Shown here: piece by piece, positions 1 to 7,295 of the stretch
How the letters are laid out: each line of letters opens with the position of its first letter
Position numbering within the stretch: position 1 is the stretch's first letter
Source: an uncultured Megasphaera sp.
GTDB lineage: Bacteria; Bacillota; Negativicutes; Veillonellales; Megasphaeraceae
DNA length: 19,111 bases
NCBI GenBank assembly: GCA_900540735.1
Contig: UQHB01000048.1
Span: 1-19,111 of the forward strand
Direction of reading: 5' to 3'
The notes under the pieces: generated by a model
The model's input: the letters and a program-made list of their open reading frames with translations, nothing else
Databases searched by the model: none
Told to the model about the DNA's origin: nothing
Program-made: the position numbers and the translations under genes

Positions 1-16
1 TCGCAACAGCTCGTTT

Positions 17-45
17 ATTGTATCAAAGCTTTGTGAGCTTGTCAA
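17..45 (-). promoter_or_regulatory. Strong sigma-70 promoter of stable-RNA type, directed off the left edge
   Basis: On the minus strand a perfect -35 TTGACA (40-45) is separated by exactly 17 bases from a -10 TACAAT (17-22). An A/T-rich tract lies directly upstream (about 46-75), as in UP elements. A full-consensus -35 with an UP-like tract is typical of rRNA or tRNA operons in Firmicutes. What it drives lies outside the window, so the rRNA-operon idea is an inference. I see no gene in 1-148. Confidence 0.7.
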
Positions 46-148
46 CAACTTTTTTAAAGAAATTTTTAAATCATTTCTTCAGGCTGTCGCTGTTCGTTTG
101 GACGTTTCCGTCTGTCCCGTGCGACATAAGGTATTCTATCATCAAAAT

Positions 149-182
149 AAAAAGCTGTCAACACATAATTGACAGCTTTTTT
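149..182. terminator. Bidirectional Rho-independent terminator after niaP
   Basis: The stem AAAAAGCTGTCAA (149-161) pairs with TTGACAGCTTTTT (169-181) around a 7-base loop, with A and T tracts on the two sides. It ends the minus-strand niaP transcript and insulates it from the promoter at 17-45. Confidence 0.85.
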
Positions 183-210
183 ACAAAAATTATATGACTT
201 TATCATAGAC

Positions 211-1527
211 CTACGATAAGCTTTCCAAATTCTTCTGCTTACTTTCAATACCAAGACCCATGACGACAGCAGCGACAGCAATAAAGACGAAGGCAAACAT
301 GTAGAACACAGTCCCTGCTCCCATGGCATTGCCGAGCATCATACCCACTAAAATAGGCGCAGCCATACCACCAAAACGGCCAAAGCCGGCAGCCCAGCCG
401 CTGCCTAAGGCACGAATAGCGGTCGGATACATTTCCGGCGTGTACGTATAGAGTACGCCCCACGCACCTAAGTTAAAGAAAGACATAATGGCACCCCACA
501 TCATGAGCATTGCCGCCGATGTCGCACTGCCAAAGAAGTAGCTTGCAATGCCGCTGCACAAGAGATATACAGACAAGGTATACTTCCGACCCACCCGGTC
601 GACGAGCCATGCCGCACTATAATAGCCCGGTAATTGGGCGATAGTCATGATTAAAACGTATTCAAAAGTCTTCACGACTGTAAAGCCTTGCTGGAAAACA
701 ATAGACGGCAGCCACATAAAGATACCGTAATAACTATAGTTAATGCCAAACCAGACGAGCCAAAGCATAATCGTCCGTGACAAGAAAGGCTTTTTCCAGA
801 GCGTCGAGAAAGACACCGGTTCCTGTTTTGGCAATACTTCTTTTTCATTGCCAAAAGGTTTAACCGGTACATGGAGCCGTTCTTCTAAGTCGACGATAAT
901 CTGCCGTGCTTCTTGGATACGCCCTTTAGAGAGCAAGAAGCGCACTGATTCCGGCATATGCAAGCGAATGAGGAAGACATACACAGCCGGTACGGCACCG
1001 AGCCAAAAGGCCATGCGCCACCCATAGACAGGAATAAAGAAGTACGCAATGCACGCAGCCACAATCCAGCCTAAGGCCCAAAAGCTTTCCAGTAAGACAA
1101 TAAATTTTCCCCGTACATGAGCCGGAGCATATTCAGAGACGAGCGTTGCTGCTACAGGCAATTCACCGCCCAGGCCAAAGCCAACGAGAAAACGGAAAAT
1201 TAATAAAGACGTGTAATCCCAAGCCATAGCGCAAAAGGCTGTAGCTATACTATAGAGTAATACTGTAATCGTAAATACTTTCTTCCGGCCAATATGGTCG
1301 GCTACTGTCCCCGAGACGACAGCACCTAAAGCCATGCCAATGAGGCCAATACTGCCAATGAGCCCCATCTGTCCCGGTGCTAACTGCCATTCTTTAGCAA
1401 GGACCGGTAAAATAAAGGCGATGAGCCCTGTATCCATCGAATCGAATAACCACCCGAGCCCAGTAACACCTAATAGTTTGTAATGGAATCTGCCCACCGG
1501 CAAGGCTTCCAATCTATCTAAGACCAT
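211..1527 (-). CDS. niaP: Niacin (nicotinate/nicotinamide) MFS transporter NiaP
   Basis: This 438-residue major facilitator superfamily permease has about 12 hydrophobic segments. The N-terminus (EALPVGRFHYKLLGVTGLGW, then FDSMDTGLIAF) closely resembles the Bacillus YceI/NiaP group of metabolite:H+ symporters. The loop 2-3 MFS signature is visible as GTVADHIGRKK (about residues 73-83), and a PESVRFLLSKGR stretch sits at the start of the central loop. It should import niacin across the inner membrane for the NAD salvage route. The start is supported by AGGAGG seven bases upstream of ATG. The regulator gene niaR lies directly upstream on the same strand, and a NiaR-like operator sits in the gap. 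That context raises confidence in the substrate; from sequence alone an aromatic-acid symporter would be the alternative. Confidence 0.85.
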   Translation of the reverse strand: MVLDRLEALPVGRFHYKLLGVTGLGWLFDSMDTGLIAFILPVLAKEWQLAPGQMGLIGSIGLIGMALGAVVSGTVADHIGRKKVFTITVLLYSIATAFCAMAWDYTSLLIFRFLVGFGLGGELPVAATLVSEYAPAHVRGKFIVLLESFWALGWIVAACIAYFFIPVYGWRMAFWLGAVPAVYVFLIRLHMPESVRFLLSKGRIQEARQIIVDLEERLHVPVKPFGNEKEVLPKQEPVSFSTLWKKPFLSRTIMLWLVWFGINYSYYGIFMWLPSIVFQQGFTVVKTFEYVLIMTIAQLPGYYSAAWLVDRVGRKYTLSVYLLCSGIASYFFGSATSAAMLMMWGAIMSFFNLGAWGVLYTYTPEMYPTAIRALGSGWAAGFGRFGGMAAPILVGMMLGNAMGAGTVFYMFAFVFIAVAAVVMGLGIESKQKNLESLS

Positions 1528-1555
1528 GTGACATCCTCCTTTTTGTTCTTAACAT

Positions 1556-1567
1556 GTGTCTTGACAC
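1556..1567. promoter_or_regulatory. NiaR operator upstream of niaP
   Basis: A perfect inverted repeat GTGTC-TT-GACAC, within ACATGTGTCTTGACACCT, lies between niaR and niaP. It resembles the GTGTC/GACAC-type NiaR (YrxA) sites known in front of NAD genes in Firmicutes. It is about 15 bases downstream of the niaP -10, so bound repressor would cover the transcription start. The motif match is from memory of the family. Confidence 0.7.
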
Positions 1568-1581
1568 CTATATATGCTACT

Positions 1582-1609
1582 ATTCTACTCGGTATGGATA
1601 AAAATGCAA
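1582..1609 (-). promoter_or_regulatory. Candidate niaP promoter
   Basis: On the minus strand a -35-like TTGCAT (1604-1609) and a -10-like TAGAAT (1582-1587) are separated by 16 bases. The NiaR-like palindrome follows immediately downstream. niaP can therefore be transcribed apart from niaR. Confidence 0.5.
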
Positions 1610-1627
1610 CAGGTCTCCTTATGCTTA

Positions 1628-2140
1628 TTACGTATAGAGAACGCCCAAGTCTTGCAATGCTTGCGTAATCGCATCCATATCGTCTTCACTGGCTGCTTCG
1701 ACGAGGTGCGTGTGAATGCCGCCGCTAATAGTACTGAGCAGTTCTGCATGGGATTTTTCCATATGCTTCACATATTGCAAGACATCACGGCGCGAATGCA
1801 AGTTGAGGGCCGCTTCGAGCGTTCCGTATACGTCGTGTTCGACGCAGACATTGCGCACAACGCCACCATTATCGACAATAGCCAGTAATTCTTCTTTCGT
1901 CTTATCCCAACCGTGGCAGCAGACGAAGACACGGCGAATCATGCCGTGCTTCCCGGCAATGAGCTGATACCCTCGCGGTGTAGAAATGATTTCTATGCCT
2001 TGGGCACGCAAAATAGCCACGTCGCCGACGATAATCTGGCGGCTTACGTCACAATGCCGTGCTAAGGCCGTACCGGTCACAGCCTTTTCTGCTTTACCTA
2101 AGGCTTCCATAATATATGCTCTCCGAGCTTCACCATCCAT
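1628..2140 (-). CDS. niaR: NiaR, niacin-responsive transcriptional repressor (HTH + 3H domain)
   Basis: This 170-residue protein has an N-terminal winged helix-turn-helix (about residues 6-62, including LARHCDVSRQIIVGDVAILR) and a C-terminal 3H domain (about 68-168). The family is named for conserved histidines. H76 (CCHGW), E84, H143 and H145 (GGIHTHL) fall at the positions expected for the metal site described in the Thermotoga homologue. Length matches the family (about 170-175 residues). With nicotinic acid as co-repressor it shuts off NAD biosynthesis or niacin uptake genes. Here the only visible target is niaP immediately downstream, with a matching palindrome before it. The SD is AGGAGG, and a separate promoter precedes the gene. 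No operator-like palindrome is visible in its own promoter, so autoregulation is not indicated. Confidence 0.9.
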   Translation of the reverse strand: MDGEARRAYIMEALGKAEKAVTGTALARHCDVSRQIIVGDVAILRAQGIEIISTPRGYQLIAGKHGMIRRVFVCCHGWDKTKEELLAIVDNGGVVRNVCVEHDVYGTLEAALNLHSRRDVLQYVKHMEKSHAELLSTISGGIHTHLVEAASEDDMDAITQALQDLGVLYT

Positions 2141-2178
2141 CGTATCAAACCTCCTGATTTTTCAGTATCGTACCTTAG

Positions 2179-2208
2179 ATTATACACTCGCCTCGTCCCT
2201 ATCGTAAA
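2179..2208 (-). promoter_or_regulatory. Candidate niaR promoter
   Basis: On the minus strand TTTACG (2203-2208) and a perfect -10 TATAAT (2179-2184) are 18 bases apart, between the lysA terminator and the niaR start. Confidence 0.55.
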
Positions 2209-2213
2209 GGATA

Positions 2214-2246
2214 TGAAAAAATCCCGGCTCGTCATGAACCGGGATT
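2214..2246 (-). terminator. Rho-independent terminator of lysA
   Basis: Read on the minus strand, the stem ATCCCGG/CCGGGAT (2221-2227 with 2239-2245) is followed by a T run. It lies just past the lysA stop. Confidence 0.85.
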
Positions 2247-2259
2247 CGAAAATATGCTC

Positions 2260-3513
2260 TTATAAGTTAGTGAAATCTAAGGTTGCAAATAAATCCTCTA
2301 ATGTTTCAGCGCGGCGAATCTGGGTGACACTGCCATCAGCATGGAGCAATAATTCTGCCGAACGGAGTTTGCCATTGTAGTTAAAGCCCATAGAATGACC
2401 ATGTGCGCCTGTGTCGTGGATGACGAGAATATCGCCGTCTTTGATTTCCGGCAAGGGACGGTCAATAGCAAATTTATCGCAGTTTTCGCACAGCGAACCA
2501 GACACGTCATAAATATGGTCTTTGGGCGCATCTTCTTTGCCAAGAACTGTAATATGATGGTATGCACCGTACATGCCTGGGCGCATGAGGTTAGCCATGC
2601 ACGCATCGACACCAATATATTCTTTCCAAATGTGTTTGTGGTGAATAGCTGTCGTTACGAGGTAGCCGTAAGGGCCTGTAATCGCACGGCCGCATTCAAA
2701 GGAAATACGGATATTGCCAAGACCAGCTGGGTCCATAATTTCTTCAAAGTATTTCTTAATGCCGCCGCTCAAGACATCATAGTCGACAAAGGACTGTTCC
2801 GGACGATACGGGAGACCAATGCCGCCGCCAAAGTCGAGGAATTCAATGTTAATGCCGCAATGAGCCTGTACATCTACAGCGAGGTCAAACATCATTTTTG
2901 CTGTATTAATGAGGCCATTGACGTCGAGTTCGTTCGAGACGACCATCGTATGGAGGCCGAAATGTTTGACACCTTTAGCTTTTAAAATATTGAAAGCTTC
3001 AAAAATCTGGTCGCGCGTCATGCCGTATTTTGCTTCTTCCGGCGTACCGATGATGTCGTTCCCTTCTTTCATGAGCGGGCCCGGGTTGTACCGTGCGCAA
3101 ATCCATTCCGGCAAGGGACCATATTCTTCTAAATATTCAATCATGGAAATATCATCGAGGTTAATGAGTGCCCCCAATTCCATGGCTTTTTTGTATTCCG
3201 AGTACGGCGTGTCGTTGGACGAAAAGACAATGTCATGTCCTGTAATGCCGACTTTTTCGCACAACGCGAGTTCAGCCATAGAGCTGCAATCAGCACCTAC
3301 GCCTTCAGCTTTTAAGAGCTTCATCAAATACGGGTTCGGTGTCGCTTTGACAGCAAAGTATTCTTTGAAATCCGGTGCCCATGAGAACGCTTTAATCAAT
3401 TTGCGAACGTTGTCGACAATAGCTTGTTCATCATAAATATGAAATGGTGTTGGATATTTAGCAATGATTTTTTGAATCTGTTTTTCTGTAAACGGAACGG
3501 CCTTTTTGTTCAT
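2260..3513 (-). CDS. lysA: Diaminopimelate decarboxylase
   Basis: This fold-III PLP enzyme, 417 residues from the chosen start, converts meso-diaminopimelate to L-lysine, the last lysine step. Visible landmarks are the PLP lysine in FAVKATPNP (K56), the glycine-rich phosphate loop FLDFGGGIG, FECGRAITGPYG, the catalytic cysteine in GSLCENCD (about C342), and DTGAHGHSMGFNYNG near the C-terminus. I start at MNKKAVPF because GGGAG lies nine bases before that ATG; an in-frame extension of 17 residues to 3564 has no SD and looks like leader sequence. It is followed by a strong terminator and is divergent from a LysR-type regulator, an arrangement like the enteric lysA-lysR pair. Other fold-III decarboxylases (ornithine, carboxynorspermidine) are less likely, given the DapDC-like cysteine loop. 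Confidence 0.85.
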   Translation of the reverse strand: MNKKAVPFTEKQIQKIIAKYPTPFHIYDEQAIVDNVRKLIKAFSWAPDFKEYFAVKATPNPYLMKLLKAEGVGADCSSMAELALCEKVGITGHDIVFSSNDTPYSEYKKAMELGALINLDDISMIEYLEEYGPLPEWICARYNPGPLMKEGNDIIGTPEEAKYGMTRDQIFEAFNILKAKGVKHFGLHTMVVSNELDVNGLINTAKMMFDLAVDVQAHCGINIEFLDFGGGIGLPYRPEQSFVDYDVLSGGIKKYFEEIMDPAGLGNIRISFECGRAITGPYGYLVTTAIHHKHIWKEYIGVDACMANLMRPGMYGAYHHITVLGKEDAPKDHIYDVSGSLCENCDKFAIDRPLPEIKDGDILVIHDTGAHGHSMGFNYNGKLRSAELLLHADGSVTQIRRAETLEDLFATLDFTNL

Positions 3514-3577
3514 GCCCTGCATCTCCCTGGTAATTATAATATATATAGTACGGAATAGGTACATCGTCCCCTATTCA

Positions 3578-3606
3578 TTGTGTCTTTACAAAAAGTATTA
3601 TATAAT
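3578..3606 (+). promoter_or_regulatory. Candidate promoter of the LysR-type regulator
   Basis: On the plus strand a perfect -10 TATAAT (3601-3606) lies 17 bases after a weak -35 TTGTGT (3578-3583). Confidence 0.5.
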
Positions 3607-3610
3607 AAGG

Positions 3611-3630
3611 CTATCTTATTTGTAAAATAG
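3611..3630. promoter_or_regulatory. Inverted repeat, possible LysR-type operator
   Basis: The dyad CTATnTTA-N4-TAAnATAG lies just downstream of the -10 of the regulator gene, in the divergent lysA-lysR gap. Size, symmetry and position suit an autoregulatory LysR-type site that could also act on lysA. No experimental motif for this regulator is known to me. Confidence 0.45.
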
Positions 3631-3682
3631 ATTATTTTAATTTATTCCATTCGATTTTCAAATTAAAAAAGGTGGCCTTCCT

Positions 3683-4540
3683 ATGGATACGACGACCCTC
3701 CGAACCTTCATTGCCTTGAGCCAAATCAAAAATTTTACAAAAACGGCGGAACAGCTCTTTGTGGCCCAATCGACCGTAACGAACCGCATCCGCGACTTAG
3801 AAGAAGAACTCGGCGTGCCCCTCTTTGTGCGCACGCGCAAGCAAGTAGAATTAACGCCGTCAGGACAAAAGTTTCTCTCGTACGCCCAAAAATTTGTAGA
3901 CCTTGAAATTACGGCACTCCAAGACATTCAAGTGTCGCCTATGTATTCGCACGAAGTATCCATTGGCACGACGAACACGATTTATGAATGTCACCTGCAA
4001 AAACGCTTGCGCGCATACTTACAAACGAAACCGCCCGTCTCGTTAGGTGTCAAAATCAGCCATACGACGGATATGCTTCAGGCTTTGCAAGATAAATCCT
4101 TAGATGCAGTCTTTTCGTTTAGTCCCTTTTTCCGCGACGGCTATCACTGCCAGCCGTACCGCACAGACACGCTCGTCCTCGTCTGCCAAGCTGCGGACAC
4201 GACCTACGCCCACGGCATTTATAAAGACGATTTACAAACGATTAACTACCTCTTTTGTAACTTTGCCCTCCAAGGGGTTGGCCTCTACATTCAAGACCTC
4301 TTTCCGCGGTATCACCGCTTCCCTTTAGAAATTGACAACAGTACGAAACTGCCTCAATACGTAGCCGACGGTTTAGGCTACACCTTTTTGCCGCGCAGCC
4401 TCATTGAAGACGACATCCGCGAAGGACTAGTCCGGGAAATTCCACTCCTCGATTTTGCACCGCCTAAAGTCGACAGCTACTACATTACGCGCAGTCCGAG
4501 CACGGTGCCGGAAGACTTAGAAAAATTCGTTTTAACATAA
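3683..4540 (+). CDS. LysR-family transcriptional regulator
   Basis: This 285-residue protein has the standard LysR layout. The N-terminal winged HTH (about residues 1-60: TLRTFIALSQIKNFTKTAEQ, then STVTNRIRDLEEELGVPLF) is followed by a linker helix and a two-lobed substrate-binding effector domain (about 90-280). The domain includes the typical late GLGYTFLPRSL segment. AAGGTGG before ATG serves as SD. It is the only protein-coding gene on the plus strand apart from one 24-codon candidate. It is divergent from lysA and convergent with an AEC permease across a shared terminator. Divergence suggests control of lysA, but the effector cannot be read from the sequence, and the permease gene is an alternative target. 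Confidence 0.9.
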   Translation: MDTTTLRTFIALSQIKNFTKTAEQLFVAQSTVTNRIRDLEEELGVPLFVRTRKQVELTPSGQKFLSYAQKFVDLEITALQDIQVSPMYSHEVSIGTTNTIYECHLQKRLRAYLQTKPPVSLGVKISHTTDMLQALQDKSLDAVFSFSPFFRDGYHCQPYRTDTLVLVCQAADTTYAHGIYKDDLQTINYLFCNFALQGVGLYIQDLFPRYHRFPLEIDNSTKLPQYVADGLGYTFLPRSLIEDDIREGLVREIPLLDFAPPKVDSYYITRSPSTVPEDLEKFVLT

Positions 4541-4568
4541 AAAACCGCTCTCCTAGAAGAGCGGTTTT
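4541..4568. terminator. Bidirectional terminator between converging genes
   Basis: The stem CCGCTCT (4545-4551) and AGAGCGG (4558-4564) is flanked by AAAA and TTTT. It serves both the plus-strand regulator and the minus-strand permease. Confidence 0.9.
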
Positions 4569-4583
4569 CGTGTATATACCCTG

Positions 4584-5504
4584 TTATACAGCGTGACTTA
4601 AGACGACGATGAGCGTCGACATGACGACAATGGAAATGAGGATGTACAAGGAACTGATGCACGCAGCGACTTGAATGTTTCCTTTGAGCTTTGCCGTAAA
4701 GTAGCAAGCCATGCTGGCAATAGGCGAGAAAATCAAAATGACAATAACCTTAGTAATGCTCATGGGATACGGCGAGAAGAAGAAGACCCCTGCAGCCATG
4801 AGAGCCGAAGCGATGACGCGGACCGAAATATTTCGCGTAATCAAATGGATGAATTCATCTTTCAGCGATACGCCGAGAGCGACGCCAATCATGAGCATCG
4901 ATAAGAACGTGTTCCCAGCAGCCGGGATTTTCGCCCATTCAATCAAGACTTGCGGTAATTTCAGGCCAGCTACAGCTAAGATAATCATTAAGATGTACGA
5001 CAAGACCGGCACGGACGTAAGTACAGTCTTAGCGAGCATGGCAAAGGGATTTTCCCCATTCCGTTCGCCGCCACGGACAAAGGCCGCTAGTCCATACGCA
5101 ATGCCCAGGCACATAATGGAGTTGCCGGCATCGAACAGACAGACTACAAGGACAGCTGCGCTATCGAAGAAGTACGATACAAAAGGCAAGGCAAAGTTCC
5201 CAATATTAAAGCCATTTAAATTGAGCATGTAAAAGCTTTTTTCAATCTTGTCCCGGCCCATTACATAGCCTAGTCCAATAAAGATGAAGTTAAAGACAAT
5301 TGCCAGGACGCTAATAAATAAATAGTTCGTTTCAAAATGAACACCATTTAGATTGACAATAATGGCAGCGGGCAAAGTAATGCGAAAGACAATACTCGAA
5401 ATGGTATCAAATGCTTGCGGTGAAAATAAGCCTACTTGTTTCATCATATAGCCGCCAAAAATAAAGGACACTAAGATGAACGCTTTAATAATGGTTTCTT
5501 CCAT
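4584..5504 (-). CDS. AEC-family permease (auxin efflux carrier/malate-permease type)
   Basis: This 306-residue, strongly hydrophobic protein has about ten predicted membrane segments in two halves of five. Features typical of the bacterial AEC family (TC 2.A.69) include the early GGYMMKQVGLFSPQAFDTIS segment and the mid-protein FALPFVSYFF and AGNSIMCLGIAYGLA segments. Characterised bacterial relatives move dicarboxylates such as malate or malonate; the substrate here is unknown. GGGAGG lies seven bases upstream of ATG. I cannot find a convincing promoter between this start and the pyruvate kinase terminator only about 25 bases upstream, so expression may depend on read-through. Near-identical CCGCTCT terminator stems bracket the gene. 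Confidence 0.85.
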   Translation of the reverse strand: MEETIIKAFILVSFIFGGYMMKQVGLFSPQAFDTISSIVFRITLPAAIIVNLNGVHFETNYLFISVLAIVFNFIFIGLGYVMGRDKIEKSFYMLNLNGFNIGNFALPFVSYFFDSAAVLVVCLFDAGNSIMCLGIAYGLAAFVRGGERNGENPFAMLAKTVLTSVPVLSYILMIILAVAGLKLPQVLIEWAKIPAAGNTFLSMLMIGVALGVSLKDEFIHLITRNISVRVIASALMAAGVFFFSPYPMSITKVIVILIFSPIASMACYFTAKLKGNIQVAACISSLYILISIVVMSTLIVVLSHAV

Positions 5505-5527
5505 AACGTGGCCTCCCTTATGAAGTA

Positions 5528-5566
5528 AAAAACCGCTCTGTTCCTATAAAGTCAGAGCGGCTTTTA
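5528..5566 (-). terminator. Rho-independent terminator of the pyruvate kinase gene
   Basis: The stem CCGCTCTG (5533-5540) with CAGAGCGG (5553-5560) is followed on the minus strand by TTTTTTA. It lies between the pyruvate kinase stop and the AEC start, leaving little room for a separate AEC promoter. Confidence 0.85.
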
Positions 5567-5600
5567 TCTGTGCTTAGTATACGCAATATTTCGGAGTCCG

Positions 5601-7139
5601 TCAAGAACGATTTTTTGCCATACGGCGAATGGTGTTGCGCGCAATATTTAAGGCCCGGAGCTGGGCAGCTTTTTTGTATTGATGCTGTTCCATCCGTTCG
5701 AGGATGTTCGATAATTCCGTCACCGCTTCAACGATATACGGCCCTTTGTTGAGCATAACGCACTCAGCCCGTTCGCCCATGGCTGCATCCGTAATTTCTG
5801 CGCGCGACGGCAAGCCTGTTTTCACCATGTTTTCCAGGACTTGTGTCGCCCAAATGACAGGCACGTGGGCAGCTTCGCAAATCCAAAGGATTTCTTCTTG
5901 CAGTTCTGCCAAGCGGCGATACCCTACTTCGACAGCTAAATCACCACGGGCAATCATAATCCCTAAGGGCTGATGAGACGCTGCTTGGACGATGATTTCC
6001 GGCAGTCTCGCTACGGCAGCTTTCGTTTCGATTTTTGCCACAATGGCGATTTTCCGGCATTTCTTGCCGCGCCGTTGTTTCAGTTCTTCTTGGAGGAGCT
6101 TAATGTCGTCAGCTGAGCGGACGAAGGAATAGCCAATCGCATCGGCGTATTTCGCTACAAAATCAAGGTCTTCTAAATCTTTCGGCGTAAGCGGCGAAAT
6201 CCGTAAATCTGTAGCCGGGAAATTGAGGCTCTTTTGGCTCTTAATCTTCACGCCTTTCGGATTGGTATACGTTACCTTTAAGTACGCCCCTTGGGGCACG
6301 ATTTCCGTCACTTCACAGTACGTCTTGCCGTCGTCAATGAGGACAGGCTGCCCTTCTTTGAGCGTCTGGAAGACTTCAGGAATACTGCACGAAATGACCA
6401 AATTGCCTTTGTAATCGTCCGGATATTCGCCAATATTGCCAGCCGCTAAGAAGAGCGTATCACCAGTGAGCAATTTCGGTTCGGCACCGCGAATAAGGAC
6501 TGATTCAATGCGTACTTTCGGGCCACCTAAATCCATATACACCTTGCAGGACCGACCCGTTTCTTTTTCGGCCTTGTGAATATATTTAATCATCCGTTCC
6601 CACCGGTCTTTACTGTCGTGGGCACAATTAATACGGGCACAATCCATACCAGCTTGCATTAATTTTAAAATCAGTTCACCCGATTCGGCTGCTTCTGACG
6701 GGAGGGTTACCATGATTTGCGTGCGATTGAGACTGTCGTGAGAGCCAAAAATCCGTTTCGTATTGTATTCGAGCAGTCTATCGCCGTAAAAGAAGGTCTT
6801 CTGCGACGGGTAAGGAATCAATTCTTTCGTCGGACGCTGGCAAATCCGCCCTAGGGATGCTACGACAGCATCGAGATTGTCAATGGCCCGGGCTTCGCTG
6901 CGACCAAGGGACGACAACCCTAAGGGCAGCAAGGCCTTTTGCAGTTCCCGTAAATCACGGCACCGCAAGGTCAAATAAAAGGCTAAGTTCCACGCACTAT
7001 ATTTGAAAGCTTTCCGTTGAATCAGTGGTTTCCACTGCTCATATAAGGCCGTCCCTTCTTCCATGACGGTTTGGCGCAAACTGCATAAGTCATCGTACAA
7101 CTGGTTCCATTGTTTCATGCTGCTTTTTTCTTTTGCCAT
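5601..7139 (-). CDS. pyk: Atypical pyruvate kinase with N-terminal extension
   Basis: The product is 512 residues. The first ~135 form an extension not found in classical pyruvate kinases (contains LGLSSLGRSEARAIDNLDAV). The TIM-barrel catalytic region starts near TQIMVTLPS (140-148). Active-site landmarks are the RINCAH arginine loop (169-174), GGPKVRI (205-211) opening the B domain, the catalytic lysine in AKIE (about 368-371), MIARGDLAVEV (about 395-405) and ATQVLENM with PSRAEITDAA (about 431-453). After VMLNKGPYIVEAV only about 40 residues remain, so the usual ~110-residue C-terminal allosteric domain is missing. It should make ATP and pyruvate from PEP and ADP in the cytoplasm. The SD is AGGAGG about nine bases before ATG; it is monocistronic, with its own promoter and terminator. 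Loss of the allosteric domain implies unusual or no effector control. Confidence 0.8.
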   Translation of the reverse strand: MAKEKSSMKQWNQLYDDLCSLRQTVMEEGTALYEQWKPLIQRKAFKYSAWNLAFYLTLRCRDLRELQKALLPLGLSSLGRSEARAIDNLDAVVASLGRICQRPTKELIPYPSQKTFFYGDRLLEYNTKRIFGSHDSLNRTQIMVTLPSEAAESGELILKLMQAGMDCARINCAHDSKDRWERMIKYIHKAEKETGRSCKVYMDLGGPKVRIESVLIRGAEPKLLTGDTLFLAAGNIGEYPDDYKGNLVISCSIPEVFQTLKEGQPVLIDDGKTYCEVTEIVPQGAYLKVTYTNPKGVKIKSQKSLNFPATDLRISPLTPKDLEDLDFVAKYADAIGYSFVRSADDIKLLQEELKQRRGKKCRKIAIVAKIETKAAVARLPEIIVQAASHQPLGIMIARGDLAVEVGYRRLAELQEEILWICEAAHVPVIWATQVLENMVKTGLPSRAEITDAAMGERAECVMLNKGPYIVEAVTELSNILERMEQHQYKKAAQLRALNIARNTIRRMAKNRS

Positions 7140-7191
7140 ATGTAAAATACCTCCTTCGTATGTTATATCGAGATAGTATATATTATGTCTT

Positions 7192-7219
7192 ATTATAAGT
7201 CTATATTGTAAAAATTCAA
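7192..7219 (-). promoter_or_regulatory. Candidate pyruvate kinase promoter
   Basis: On the minus strand TTGAAT (7214-7219) and a perfect TATAAT (7192-7197) are 16 bases apart, in an AT-rich region about 55 bases before the start codon. Confidence 0.55.
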
Positions 7220-7251
7220 TACATACATTTGTTCTTTTACTATTTTTTTAC

Positions 7252-7291
7252 AAAAAAAAGAGAGGCTGATGACAATGTCATGCCTCTCTTT
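7252..7291 (-). terminator. Terminator of the pepA-PHP-ATPase operon
   Basis: The stem AAGAGAGGC (7258-7266) pairs with GCCTCTCTT (7282-7290). An inner dyad GACAATGTC extends the hairpin, and a long T run follows on the minus strand. Confidence 0.9.
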
Positions 7292-7295
7292 CGAT

